Source: Botryococcus braunii (lineage: Eukaryota; Chlorophyta; Trebouxiophyceae). From it: a DNA stretch of 64,000 bases. The stretch lies in assembly GCA_002005505.1 (NCBI GenBank), contig MVGU01000981.1:196443-260442 (forward strand). The letters are read 5' to 3'. The stretch's first letter is position 1; every line of letters starts with the position of its first letter. Below are positions 1 through 9,489 of the stretch, piece after piece. Position numbers and translations under genes: made by a program. The notes under the pieces are model-generated. The model was given only the letters and a program-made list of their open reading frames with translations, was not told the origin of the DNA and did not search any database.

Positions 1-40
1 GGCTCAGGCTCCAAGGGTCTCTCACAGGCAGTTGAGGAGG
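1..40 (-). pseudogene. Continuation of Copia-1 gag-pol beyond the TR-GAG insertion
   Basis: If TR-GAG and one copy of its target duplication (agcac) are ignored, the minus-strand reading frame from 2382 runs on into these bases without a stop. It encodes more of the cysteine-bearing hinge between integrase and RT. The RT and RNase H would lie left of the window. Confidence 0.7.
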
Positions 41-45
41 AGCAC

Positions 46-249
46 TGTAACAGGGAAAATCACACAATGGCACGGAGACCAAGAAATAGCAATAAGAGTC
101 TGTTACAAACAGACGGCATCCACCTCATGCTCTATCTTCTCTTGTGTCTTCTTCTCGTTCCTTATGCTCGCGACACTAGGGGCACATTCGAGACACCTAC
201 AACGCGTACACGCGCTACCAAACCGCTAGGGACCAAAACACCTATTACA
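46..249 (-). repeat. 3' LTR of TR-GAG
   Basis: 204 bp, same sequence as 2173-2376 by eye. On the minus strand it starts TGTAATAG and ends CTGTTACA. It is flanked on the outside by agcac. Confidence 0.95.
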
Positions 250-262
250 TCCTCCCCCCCTT
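250..262 (-). other. Polypurine tract of TR-GAG
   Basis: On the minus strand a 13-base purine run (AAGGGGGGGAGGA) lies directly against the 3' LTR start. This is where plus-strand DNA synthesis should be primed. Confidence 0.85.
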
Positions 263-1347
263 ATTGTGAGCGTCCTCGCTCACCGAGCAATATGAGACAC
301 GGATAGAACAGACGGGCCACGCCCAAATTTGGGCATCCGCCACTCCCGTCAGACCCCGGCCTTCTGCCGTCTATGCGGGGTCCCCACCATATAACAACAA
401 TACAGACAAACAAGGCAGGCACACATGCAAGCAAGTCCCGTCCAAGTCCGAGTCCAAGTCCAGCTTACACAAACAACTCCATGACATGACAAGCATAAAA
501 CATCTTAACCGGTTCAATCAAGCATTAATTATCCTCCTGGATGGATCCCATTGTCACTGCTGGGGCACATTCATCTCATCCACCAGGCATGCACAGACTA
601 GGGGCGACTCCCTCGTTGGCCCAGCCCGTTTCCATTCGTCTTCGGGAGTCTTAACTCCTGGAGAACCCCTCTTCGGCGACTCCGTTGGCACACATAGAGC
701 CTTCCCCCAGTGACTAAGGGATGCCAGAGGGCCCACCCGACCTGCCAAGCCCCTCCCGTAAGGACTTGTGGTTTAACCCCAGGAGCCCCACTAGCCCCCT
801 TAGAACATCGACGTACGCATGCGTAACTAGTGTTAAGCTTGTTTGGTACCCCACTGAACAAAACCACAAGGGTCACCGAGTAGCAGGGGCCCCTACTCCC
901 AGTGCATCGTAAAGCCCTGACACGGAGAGAAACTCCCCGGGTACCTGCTGAAGGAGAACTGAATGACGAGCACGCAGAACCCCTCCTGCCACCGCAGTGC
1001 AGTTGGCATTTTAGCAGGCACCTGTGAGGGTGCAAAACACCCTTTGTCAGTATGGCTAGACTCCGCCCCTGCGTACTTGCTCAGTGAAGTAAGGGTTAAG
1101 AAAAAGTATGAGAGAGAGACTCCTCTAGTCTAGGGATAAAACTAACTCTGTCCTCGTCGATGCTTCAGGCCCCTAAATCCTACGGGACGTGCCCAAGGCC
1201 TACCTTTCGACACGGGTCCGGCCTCCCCATGCACAGGTCAGCATGCAGCAATCACAAGCAAGGCAACCCTGAGCTCCCATTCGCTCAGACCATGCTGACA
1301 AGTGCATGAATCAACACAGAGCAATATCAGAACAAATACTTACCATA
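263..1347 (-). other. TR-GAG 3' untranslated region
   Basis: About 1.1 kb between the gag stop and the polypurine tract. I see no frame with similarity to retroelement proteins. The longest minus-strand frame (598-1035) has low-complexity composition and is probably chance. The only structured piece I can support is the motif at 341-390 shared with the gypsy elements of this window. Confidence 0.6.
341..390 (-). other. Conserved 3' motif (GGTGGGGACCCC ... CGGGGTCTG) in TR-GAG
   Basis: On the minus strand GGTGGGGACCCC is followed after about 20 nt by GGCCGGGGTCTG and then ACGGGAG, about 90 bp before the LTR. The same order of blocks occurs in Gypsy-1, -2 and -3 about 100-140 bp before their 3' LTRs. 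GGGGACCCC is itself palindromic. Function unknown; a packaging, stability or 3'-end signal is a guess. Confidence 0.6.
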
Positions 1348-2058
1348 TTACCAACGCTTCTTCTTGAGGCCAGTCTGATCAAAGTAATCTTTTGAGGGGC
1401 AGACACTCTGCTTATGCCCAAAGCCAGTACACTTATGACAACGCAGCACATAAGGTATCTCTGTGTCTGCTCGGCGCTTGAAGTTTACCGCTGCAACTGC
1501 CAAATCTGACACATCGACGACGGGAGGCGACACGACAAGCGTCTCTGCATTTTTCTTGTCTGCAATGTGCTGTGTCTTCACTTCAGCTGATACCCCTGCG
1601 TCATACCGAGCTGTATACTGAAGAAGAGCTGCCAAAGTCTGAAAGTCTTCTCCTGTGGCCGGGTTAAGGGTGACTGCACTCTTCAGGTAGGGGGCCAGCC
1701 CCTTTTTGAAGAGGTGGACCTGGTCTTGAGCCGAGATAGTGTACTCCGTCGAAACATCCCCTACCAAAGACATGAATTCCTGCGTGTACTCCTCAAGGGT
1801 ACCCGCCATTGACGCAGAATCTAGCTTATGCCGTGCAGTGCGTGCATGATCAGCGGAGTCGTACACCATTGCCATGGTTCGCTTAAAAGGAGGCCACGAA
1901 ACTCGGTCTGCAGGTTCCATAGACATTGCAAAAGATAACCATGTTTTGGTCGGCCCGGCACTAAGCCGCTGAACCGCCGTATGAACCTTGTTTTCCTCCG
2001 AGGTTTTGTTGAGCGTGAAATACGACTGAGCAACCCCAACCCAATGGTGAAAAGTCAT
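1348..2058 (-). CDS. gag: Gag of TR-GAG (Ty3/gypsy retrotransposon capsid-nucleocapsid)
   Basis: 236 aa from the first ATG at 2058. The frame is also open upstream through the PBS into the LTR, but without an ATG. The middle part resembles the Gags of Gypsy-1 and Gypsy-2: a GPTKTW stretch, then a Y-D-S segment, then FKKGLAPYLKSAVTLNPATG, the retrotrans_gag core. A CCHC zinc knuckle (C-HK-C-TGFG-H-KQSV-C) lies near the C-terminus and is followed by a basic tail. The protein should form virus-like particles and bind RNA. It is the element's only gene, ends in a normal stop and shows no damage. Whether it assembles alone or co-assembles with a helper Gag cannot be told from sequence. Confidence 0.88.
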   Translation of the reverse strand: MTFHHWVGVAQSYFTLNKTSEENKVHTAVQRLSAGPTKTWLSFAMSMEPADRVSWPPFKRTMAMVYDSADHARTARHKLDSASMAGTLEEYTQEFMSLVGDVSTEYTISAQDQVHLFKKGLAPYLKSAVTLNPATGEDFQTLAALLQYTARYDAGVSAEVKTQHIADKKNAETLVVSPPVVDVSDLAVAAVNFKRRADTEIPYVLRCHKCTGFGHKQSVCPSKDYFDQTGLKKKRW

Positions 2059-2156
2059 CAACGAAGGCTCCAAAATACGAAGTTTACCCACGATTGAAAC
2101 GGAAAGACAAAACAAAACGCACAAAGGTCGACTACAATCCGACGATCGGCAACCAG

Positions 2157-2168
2157 TCGCCGATACCA
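2157..2168 (-). other. Primer-binding site of TR-GAG
   Basis: TGGTATCGGCGA on the minus strand, 4 nt inside the 5' LTR end. It is identical to the sites of Gypsy-1, -2 and -3 here. It pairs with a tRNA whose 3' end is TCGCCGATACCA. The first seven bases fit initiator tRNA-Met; the rest do not match the plant form I know. Confidence 0.8.
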
Positions 2169-2172
2169 GAAA

Positions 2173-2376
2173 TGTAACAGGGAAAATCACACAATGGCAC
2201 GGAGACCAAGAAATAGCAATAAGAGTCTGTTACAAACAGACGGCATCCACCTCATGCTCTATCTTCTCTTGTGTCTTCTTCTCGTTCCTTATGCTCGCGA
2301 CACTAGGGGCACATTCGAGACACCTACAACGCGTACACGCGCTACCAAACCGCTAGGGACCAAAACACCTATTACA
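2173..2376 (-). repeat. 5' LTR of TR-GAG
   Basis: 204 bp, the partner of 46-249, followed on the outside by the target duplication agcac (2377-2381). Confidence 0.95.
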
Positions 2377-5300
2377 AGCACTGTTCAGTGCTGAGCTTCC
2401 CCTCATCCTCATATTGGGAGAGTCCGGAACTCTCACACTTTGTCACTTCAGGATGTGACCTCTCGTCCCTCACAGGATCCTCCCATGCACAGGTACCTCT
2501 CAGCTTGCACTGGTAATTTGGCACACTCTCACATTGTCTGTGCAGCTGATTCACCTCCTCATCATGTCTCTTACATGGGTACTGGGAGGCTGTCCCAGTA
2601 CTGCTCTCACATGCATTACTGACTTTTCCTGAGAAGTTAGAGATGCACTTCTCAGTTCTGTGGCTGTCACCACTTTCCCTCCCCTGTTCACGTGGCAGGA
2701 GAAGGGAGCCAGTCTCTCTCAAATCAGATTCATCCCTTACAAACATCTCATTCACTGGACAGGACCCTTCCATGCAACTCAGCTCCCCGGGACCATTTTC
2801 AGCCGAGTTTGTGGCTGCTCCTCTCACAGCACTAACATTCAGAACAGGTCTCTCATGGTGAAGTCCCTCTGCCTGCACTTCCCCTGGTCCCAGTGACAGT
2901 GTGTCACTTTCAGTAATCCCCTCTTCTCCCTTGCACTCTCCCACCTCCTGTGACAGCAGGAGTTCCTTAGTTTGAGTACGTTGCTCAAGCCTTTGAGCCC
3001 GGGTTAAACCACTCGAAGGTAAATTAGAATTCTTCAGTGCGGCAGGCCTCAGCAACTCCTGGGCTCGCAGCATTTGTTGCTGTTGTTCGTTGTCAGGAAG
3101 AGTGCCACGAGCCAGCTCCAGTGCTGCTTCAGTGGTCTGTTGGATGTTCTGCGGGTCTCCCTCTCTTCGATGATCAGGGTCGGGCTCAGCCTTCTCAGGG
3201 GGTCCTTGGCCGTCTGGAACAGTGGTCTGCTGTAGATTAGGAGCTGGTTCTGCCTCGCATTCTGCTTCCTGAGTCTCTGCCTCAGCAGACCTTGGACTGG
3301 GAGAGATAACTGACACAGGGAACTGACGGGAAGCATGGTTTTCAGAGGGACTGGGGCACTGGAACTCCAGGGATTGGGTTGGAAGTTCACTCATGCCAAC
3401 TCTGGAGGCTCCCCTGAGATGTTTCACAAAGACAACATCCCTACTCTCTCTCCATACCCCTCCCCCCATGTATATGCGGTAGGCTTTGGAAGATGCAGAA
3501 TATCCTGTGAGCATGCCTGGAGCAGTTTTGGGGGCAAATACAGGTCTCTGTACGTCTGGTACGTGGACATAAGCCAAGCAGCCCCAAGTGCGCAGAAGTG
3601 ACACATCTGGCTTGTAGCCCCAAAATAATTCAAGAGGAGTAAGGTTCCTGCCAGAACAAGGGCCCATATTGAGTAGGGTACAAGCTGTCTCGAGCGCCTC
3701 CTTCCAGAGGGTTGGGCTTGCTGCTGCGAAGGCAAGGATAGTCCGGGTTCTCTCCTTCAGCGTGCGGTTTGCTCGTTCTGCTACTCCATTTTGCTGTGGG
3801 GTGTAGGGGGCTGAGGTCTCCAGCTTAGTTCCTTGAGATGCACAGAACTCCTTGAACTTGGCGTTAATAAATTCTGTGCCCCGATCACATCTGATGCACT
3901 TCACTGTCGTTTTCCTTTGGGTTTGCCAATATACCAAAAGGTCTCTGACTGCAGCACTTATGGTGTCCTTGGATTTAACTGGAATGACAGCTTTCCACTG
4001 TGAGGATTCATCCACCACTGTAACCCACAGACGTTCCCCAGTAATGGCTGCAGGAGTGATGGGACCCACTGTGTCAATGTGCACTCTGTCAAGGGGTTCA
4101 AGGGCAGGTCTGCTGCTAGTCCCGAAAGAGGGTCTGGCTGTCTTTCCCTCAATACATGCCTCACAGTGCACTGGACAATTATCACAAGGAAAGAGGGAAG
4201 TGTCAATTCCAGTCACCAGTTCTTCCTTTGCAAGGCGCTGCATCCATGGTTCTCCTGGGTGTCCCATCCTGCTGTGCCACAAGTAGCGTCTGGAGCAGTT
4301 GTGAGACGTGTTGCTGGATTTTGAGGTCTTGGCTGCATTGACAGTCAGCTTGGGGTGACTGCTTCCCCTGACTGCCACTAAATGATGGATATAGTACAGG
4401 CCCGTTTCAGCAACAACCGAAACCCTCCAACTGTTTGGACCACTGACATGCACGAATGCCCCAACACTGTCTGTGTGGAATACTGCACCATCCCTTAAGG
4501 CAGCTGAGACAGACAGGATATTTGTACTGGCTGAAGGAACACATTGCACGTGGTGAATCCAAAAAGGAATGCCTTGGGGGCTTAAGACACAGACTGATCC
4601 AGAGGCAATAATGCTCCCAGTAGCATCAGATGTAGCTAGATGCAACGGAATTGGTTTGGAATGAACAGTGGGATTATGCAGAAGGGCTGGATCATTCACA
4701 AGGTGGACTGATGCTCCACTATCCACCAGCCAGGAGTGCAGAGGGGGTTTGCGCAAGGTCCGGTCCAAGATATTGTGGGACACTGCATAGTGCCTACCTT
4801 CAGGTGGGGGAGGAGGAGGAGCAGGCGGTTGGAACCAGGCAGGAAATGCATCTGCCTGAGGGTGAGCCATCTGAGCAGCAGGTGGAGGAAGACCTCCCAT
4901 AAGTGGCTGCCCCTGGGTCCACATACCCTGCAGCTGCTGCACTGCTGCCACAACGTTTCTCTGGGTCTCCTCATCTCTGTGTCGCTTACGGCAATCCCTC
5001 CAGTAATGCCCCTTTTTAATGCAATACTTGCACACTCCTCTGGTATCAGACTGTCCGGTTGAGGGCGAAGGACTGGCTCCACTGAATGCTCCAGGGGTGC
5101 TGACTCTGTTGCTGCCTTGAGGAACAGCCAAAACTCGTGGCTGACGTGGGGCAGTCTCATCAAACCCCAGAGCGACGGCTGTGGTCCTCAGCAGGCCTCC
5201 CAGCTTGTTGAGTGGGGTCCCTGCTGCTGTTGACAGGCTGCCTGTCTCCTTGGCTGCTTCCGGTAGACCCTGCACAATTTGGGTAGCTACAAAGCTATCC

Positions 5301-5851
5301 AGAAGAGGATGATTATTCCTCTGAAGACATGCCTTCAGATTCAGCATGCGACTCACATATTGGGAAATGGTCTCGTCGTGCTTCATCCCCTGACTCATTT
5401 CCAACAGCCAGTCCATGTTGGCTTGGAGATTATAACCCCCAATGAACTTCCTACAGATATATTCATATGCAACATATGCAGAGGATAAATCAGACAATTC
5501 CCCGTGCCACTCTTCTGGTACAGATTCATACAGCAACAGCAGTGCTGCAGCATCATGCGTGGTCCCAGGCATGTCCTCAAGTACTGCAGGCAGTGATCCC
5601 TTGGCCTCATTTGCTGCAAGGTACGCATTCTTCCAAATCATAATGTTGTGTCCCTTTTCTTTTAGCTTGATATGTACCTTCACAAGTGTAGGAATCACCT
5701 TTGGCAACTCATCACCTTCTCCCCTAGACGTGCTGGGAGTGCAAGGCTCTCTCACAGGTGTTGAGGTAGTGGTCTCACTCACAGACGCAGAGCTTCCACT
5801 AGATGACTGACTCTTCTTCTTAGAAGTCATAGTGTACACACTAAATGTCAT
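2377..5851 (-). pseudogene. gag-pol: Copia-1 gag-pol, N-terminal two thirds (broken by TR-GAG)
   Basis: One open frame of about 1,158 codons from ATG 5851 (an in-frame GTG lies 9 nt upstream; a second ATG is at 5830). In order: copia Gag; CCHC knuckle C-KY-C-IKKG-H-YWRD-C near residue 280; aspartic protease SWLVDSGASVHLVND near 380; integrase HHCC zinc site (LWHSRMGHPG ... CDNCPVHC, residues about 525-570) and catalytic core with HIDTVGPI and RCDRGTEF; then a long acidic, cysteine-bearing hinge. RT and RNase H should follow but the frame is cut at 2381 by TR-GAG, with the rest off the window. No internal stop is seen, so the element may have been intact when hit. The start lies 20 nt after the ORF0 stop. 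Confidence 0.9.
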
Positions 5852-5871
5852 AGTGTGCACACTTAAACCAC

Positions 5872-6369
5872 TTACTCCACAATGCCTTCAAGGTCTGAAT
5901 CAGTTTCCCACTCAGACTCGTCACGAATGTTAGGGATCAGCAAATCTTGAAAGGCCTTCACTGGAATAGTTGCCAGTGCAGACTCAACAGCCAAATATGC
6001 AGTGTGCTCAGCAAATTCTTGCTCTCTGTTGAGCCACTTCGTTACACTACAATACCTCCGAAATTTCTCTTTGGTGATGAAACCTGGTTCCAAATTAACG
6101 AATGATTGCTCCCAAGGAGTGAACTTGTATGCTGGATACGTGGGAAATCTTGAACCAAACCACGCTGGCAGAGGGAGAGGTCGTCCAACGTACAGATGAA
6201 ACACGTAGTCTTTTACAATGGCAGCCCGTTCGTCAGGAGTCCGATCTCCTTGCTGTCCTCCGTTTCTGATTCTATCGTTGTACGAAAGCGGACCGGTTCT
6301 TAACCGAACAGGAACGTTGACGTTGGTAGTTTTGCGAGCAGTCTGCTTCGGTCTGCGGCGCTTGGCCAT
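5872..6369 (-). CDS. ORF0 of Copia-1, conserved upstream protein of unknown function
   Basis: 165 aa from ATG 6369 (MAKRRRP...). The frame is open further up but only from a TTG. Homologues lie in the same place in Copia-3 (10429-10953) and Copia-5 (35883-36407). Shared features: a short basic start; a DERAAIVKDYV block matching EERAFLVKDFV in the others; a PxWF ... FPTYPAYKFTPWEQSFVN segment with a following PGF; an alanine-rich helix (TAYLAVESALATI); and an acidic tail. No signal peptide or membrane segment is evident. I do not recognise the family. It lies between the PBS and gag-pol, so it is read from the same full-length RNA, and gag-pol would need reinitiation or leaky scanning. Conservation in three diverged copies argues for real coding function. 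Confidence 0.82.
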   Translation of the reverse strand: MAKRRRPKQTARKTTNVNVPVRLRTGPLSYNDRIRNGGQQGDRTPDERAAIVKDYVFHLYVGRPLPLPAWFGSRFPTYPAYKFTPWEQSFVNLEPGFITKEKFRRYCSVTKWLNREQEFAEHTAYLAVESALATIPVKAFQDLLIPNIRDESEWETDSDLEGIVE

Positions 6370-6420
6370 ACAGCTTCTCGTCTCCGATTCTTGAGCCAGC
6401 CACACACTCAACGAGAGAGT

Positions 6421-6435
6421 GGTGGGCCCATAACC
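6421..6435 (-). other. Primer-binding site of Copia-1 (half initiator tRNA-Met)
   Basis: GGTTATGGGCCCACC on the minus strand, directly after the LTR end. It is complementary to the anticodon stem-loop of plant-type initiator tRNA-Met (GGUGGGCCCAUAACC), not to a tRNA 3' end. This is the half-tRNA priming known from Drosophila copia. Confidence 0.85.
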
Positions 6436-6450
6436 TGTTAGGTTATGGGC
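6426..6450 (-). other. U5/PBS inverted repeat in Copia-1
   Basis: On the minus strand GCCCATAACC lies inside the LTR end, then 5 nt (TAACA), then GGTTATGGGC of the PBS: a perfect 10 bp stem with a 5-nt loop across the LTR/PBS junction. The LTR arm equals the anticodon-loop sequence of the primer tRNA. Confidence 0.85.
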
Positions 6451-7130
6451 TTGGCGTATTCCTGTGTGGTGGCAGCACGGAGGGTGTTAGACCAGTGTCG
6501 GCTCTACTGTGCGAAGAGAAGTAGAGAAGGAGACACTGTCAATCAAGGACTGATTGGCAACGTGAGTGAAGCACCCGAAGTGCTGTGATAGTCCCAATCA
6601 AGTCTATTACAACATGCACTCTATCACTCTCGTAACAACGGAATTCAAACTACCCTAGTCTGTTCTCACTCAGTTATGGGCAGTCTCATTGTCCGATGAA
6701 CGGAAAGTCAAGCACATACACCTAACATGATAAACTAAAAGCATTCAGAGCCTCAAACAAGCTATCCTAACTACACACACATTACCTGTGTGGTGGCAGC
6801 ACGGAGGGTGTTAGACCAGTGTCGGCTCTACTGTGCGAAGAGAAGTAGAGAAGGAGACACTGTCAATCAAGGACTGATTGGCAACGTGAGTGAAGCACCC
6901 GAAGTGCTGTGATAGTCCCAATCAAGTGCCTTGCCTTGCTGCGCAGCCACCACTACCTTCTTGCAACAAACGTGTGTGTAACTTGCGTTATCGCTATCCA
7001 CATTCAAATGTACATAACCTAGTGCTGAGTCACGTCTCTGCCCTATTTGTCTTGTATTATTGTCTCTGGCGGAATTGCCAATATTACTCCTCTGAGGGAA
7101 AGGCACTAATTATTATTATCTATTACAACA
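6436..7130 (-). repeat. 5' LTR of Copia-1
   Basis: 695 bp. On the minus strand it begins TGTTGTAATAG, with the head motif TTTCCCTCAGAGGAGTAATA shared with Copia-3 and Copia-5, and ends CCTAACA against the PBS. It holds a 142 bp internal duplication (6462-6927). Confidence 0.88.
6462..6927 (-). repeat. Copia-1 LTR exon-like block duplicated around a putative intron
   Basis: Minus strand. Copy 1 is 6786-6927 and copy 2 is 6462-6603, each 142 bp and apparently identical, starting ACTTGATTGGGAC and ending CACACAG. Copy 1 is followed by GTAATG (donor-like) and copy 2 by GAATACG (acceptor-like CAG|G). The predicted intron is 6785 to 6462, 324 bp, and contains copy 2. Confidence 0.72.
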
Positions 7131-8992
7131 ATGGGACCCACAGTATCCACATGGACTCTATCGAGTGGGTTATGTGCAGGCCTGGAAGATACAGGGAAAG
7201 GAGGTCTGGAGTGTTTCCCTTGTATACACGATTCACATTGCTTGGGGCACTCAGAGCAGGGAGCAAGGGAGATATTGATTCCTGTAACCAGATCTTCCTT
7301 GGAGAACCTCTGCATGCTGCTGGCACCAGGATGACCTAACCTAGCATGCCATAGAGATCTCTCGCTACACACGTGTCCTTTCCTAAGATGAGACGCCTCA
7401 GCCATGTGATCAATATGTCTGCAGCCAACTTGCTGCCCTCTGACAGGACTAACAAACTCCAAAAAAAACAGACCTCGTGCGCGGGTGATATCTCCACACC
7501 ACCCTTCAGGTCCCTTCATGGCTGTGTAACCACCTGCAGTGTCAGTCAGGAAAGATGCTCCATCCTGAATTGTACCGGTGACTGAAATGAGGTTGGTATG
7601 CGCAGAAGGAACACACTGCACATTGTGCAGCCAGAATACTTCGTGCCTTGCATTCACAAGGCATACAGACCCAGATGCAATGATTCCTCCCTTGGCGTCT
7701 GAGGTTGCCAAGTGCAGAGGAAGAGGCTGTCCATGCATAACTGGATAATGGAGCAATGAGAGATCATTGACTATATGCTCAGAGGCACCACTATCTATTA
7801 ACCAAGATGTGCTGCTAGCTCCATGCGAAGTTGGGGCAAGCACATTGAGAGAGATAAACATCGCCTCACCAGAAGGAGGGGGTGGAGGTGGTAAATGCCA
7901 CCCCGGAAACGTGTGTTGACTTGTTGGATAGTTATATGCTGAAGGTAGTCCAGGGCTGGAAGCGGATGAAGGCGGGCCACCCCGGCCAGATCCATGGTCC
8001 CACCAGGCTTGAGGAGACGACTGTGGGCCTCCCTGGCCCCAGTAAGCTGCAGGCCCAACGCTTGCCGCTTGCATGTTTTGATGCAGAGCCTGCAGCTGCC
8101 TGAGCGGTCCGCAGTCAGTCATGAAGTGGCCCTTTGCCTTGCAGAAGTGGCATGTAAGCTCCTCTCTGGGCCTTCTTGCCCTGCCAGGTCCACGCCCCCT
8201 GCCACCAAAAGTAGTTGCAGAGGGGCCAGCGGGAGGCTGTTCGTTTGCTGGTAGTGCTGCTCCAACTCCCGGTACTGCTCCCACTCCTGGTGCAGCTCCA
8301 GCGCTTGATGACGCTCCAGCTACCCCCCCAGAGGGACCAGCCACTGCTGCAGCTGCCATGGCCTGAGGTGTTCCCTCTGCAGGTGGGTCCTTGTACCCAC
8401 GGCTGGCTGCGGCGCGCAGGGTTCTTTGAATCAGCTCCAATGGCGGCTTGTCAGTTGCCATAACCTCCAGGGACTCGAGCCTCAGCACAGGAGGGAGGCC
8501 CTTCACCATCAGCTCCCCAACATTGTGGTCCAAGAGGATGAACGCGTTGTTTCTGAGACTTGTAGCCAGATCCATCATTCTGTAGAGGTAGACCTTGAGT
8601 GTCTCCCCTGTCTTGATGCCCTGCTCCATTTCCTTGTACCACTCAAGGTTGATGTCTTGGTTGCTCCCTCCAGTGTGACTGTTCTTCACCCACGTGATGA
8701 AGTCGAACGCTGCTTTGTGGCATGAGATCTGAGAATGCCAGATGACTGGAACTGATTGGATCAGCCACTGCTTGATGGCTGAGTTCTCCACCGACCCTGG
8801 CATTGGCCTCTCCAAAGCCGCTCTGACCCCCTTGGTGTTTGCGCACGCCTCCAAAGCTTCATACCAAAATTCAAAATTGCGCCCTCCATCATCAAGCATG
8901 ACAGTCATCTTTGGATTAGAGGTATTGGGGATGTAGGCTGCCTTGTCAATCTCCACCTTTGGTTCTGCAGTGGCTGATTGTGTCCCGGTCAT
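7131..8992 (-). pseudogene. gag-pol: Copia-2 gag-pol, N-terminal part (truncated by Copia-1)
   Basis: About 620 codons from ATG 8992. Copia-type Gag; an Ala/Gly/Pro-rich linker; CCHC knuckle C-HF-C-KAKG-H-FMTD-C; protease SWLIDSGASEHIVND; integrase zinc site (LWHARLGHPGASSMQRF ... CSECPKQCESC) and the first catalytic Asp in VHVDTVGPI. There the coding sequence stops, because the last codons are LTR sequence of Copia-1. The rest of integrase, RT and RNase H are missing from the window. No earlier stop or frameshift is seen, so the break is the insertion itself. Confidence 0.88.
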
Positions 8993-9458
8993 AGACTACC
9001 CTGGAGTGGCCCCACTGACTTCTCCAGGTTGAGACATTGCTGTTTCACTGCTACTTTCCTTTTCTTTGCCCCTTTTTGTCATACTATTGTCACTTCACCA
9101 GCCAAACTTACTCATAAACTTCTGGAATGCAGCAATACCCTACAATTCCCTCCATGTCATGGAAATTTACCAGCCAGTCTTGCACAGTAGTAGCAGATAT
9201 GTTCCCCTCAGAAGTTTGCGCCGGAGTCCGGCCCGACTCACTCAGTGCTTCTAGACAACGTCTATGAATGATAAAGCACAGCTAGAACTTCAATTATGAA
9301 TTTCCCAGAAAGGTAAACTGTGAGTAAGATAACGGTCCTGGTACACTCGAGTTCCCTTGCGCCGCTGCGCCATGCTCGAGCTCCTTTGTTGACGCTTACG
9401 TCTGACCCATCCGTAGACGACCTTCACTCCTGCTTTTACTTGGCTCAGCTGGAAGGGC
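8993..9458 (-). other. Copia-2 5' leader between PBS and gag
   Basis: 466 bp with no frame resembling the ORF0 found in Copia-1, -3 and -5. Presumably an untranslated leader. I see no other structure in it. Confidence 0.55.
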
Positions 9459-9472
9459 GTGGGCCCATAACC
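9459..9472 (-). other. Primer-binding site of Copia-2 (half initiator tRNA-Met)
   Basis: GGTTATGGGCCCAC on the minus strand, immediately after LTR end TTTCACA. It matches the anticodon stem-loop complement of initiator tRNA-Met. Confidence 0.85.
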
Positions 9473-9489
9473 TGTGAAAGGTTATGGGC
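9463..9489 (-). other. U5/PBS inverted repeat in Copia-2
   Basis: Minus strand: GCCCATAACC in U5, a 7-nt loop (TTTCACA), then GGTTATGGGC of the PBS, a perfect 10 bp stem. Same arrangement as Copia-1, although the surrounding LTRs differ. Confidence 0.85.

Larger units (their letters stand above)
46..2376 (-). mobile_element. TR-GAG: non-autonomous Ty3/gypsy-type element carrying only gag
   Basis: Complete 2331 bp element with two 204 bp terminal repeats that read as identical, TG...CA ends, and a matching 5 bp target duplication (agcac at 41-45 and 2377-2381). Between the repeats are a primer-binding site, one gag frame and a polypurine tract, all on the minus strand. There is no protease, RT, RNase H or integrase. 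This fits the TR-GAG class described in plants. It must borrow enzymes. Its PBS and a 3' motif match Gypsy-1, -2 and -3, so that clade is the likely helper. The insertion breaks Copia-1 gag-pol. Confidence 0.92.
1..7130 (-). mobile_element. Copia-1, Ty1/copia LTR retrotransposon (5' part; 3' part is off the window)
   Basis: Minus-strand copia element. Its 5' LTR ends the element at 7130. Reading leftwards come a half-tRNA primer-binding site, the small upstream gene ORF0, and a gag-pol frame that is cut at 2381 by TR-GAG and resumes at 40 before leaving the window. It sits inside Copia-2: the Copia-2 integrase frame stops exactly where the Copia-1 LTR begins (7130/7131). The far LTR and the second copy of the target duplication are not visible. 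It belongs to the same clade as Copia-3 and Copia-5, from ORF0, Gag and hinge similarity. Confidence 0.9.

Noticed and set aside
67..306. Short plus-strand ORFs in the TR-GAG LTRs (also at 2194-2394)
   Set aside because: The same frame occurs in both LTR copies and runs antisense to gag. It is explained by the terminal repeat, with no similarity to known proteins.
598..1035. 145-codon minus-strand ORF in the TR-GAG 3' UTR
   Set aside because: Composition is unlike the Gag frame, there is no recognisable domain, and there is no homologue in the other elements.
6462..6927. LTR block duplications as plain tandem repeats or a CRISPR-like array
   Set aside because: Only two copies, with long unique spacers, at fixed positions relative to TATA, CAG|GT and PBS in four families. 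CRISPR is out of place in a eukaryotic retroelement.
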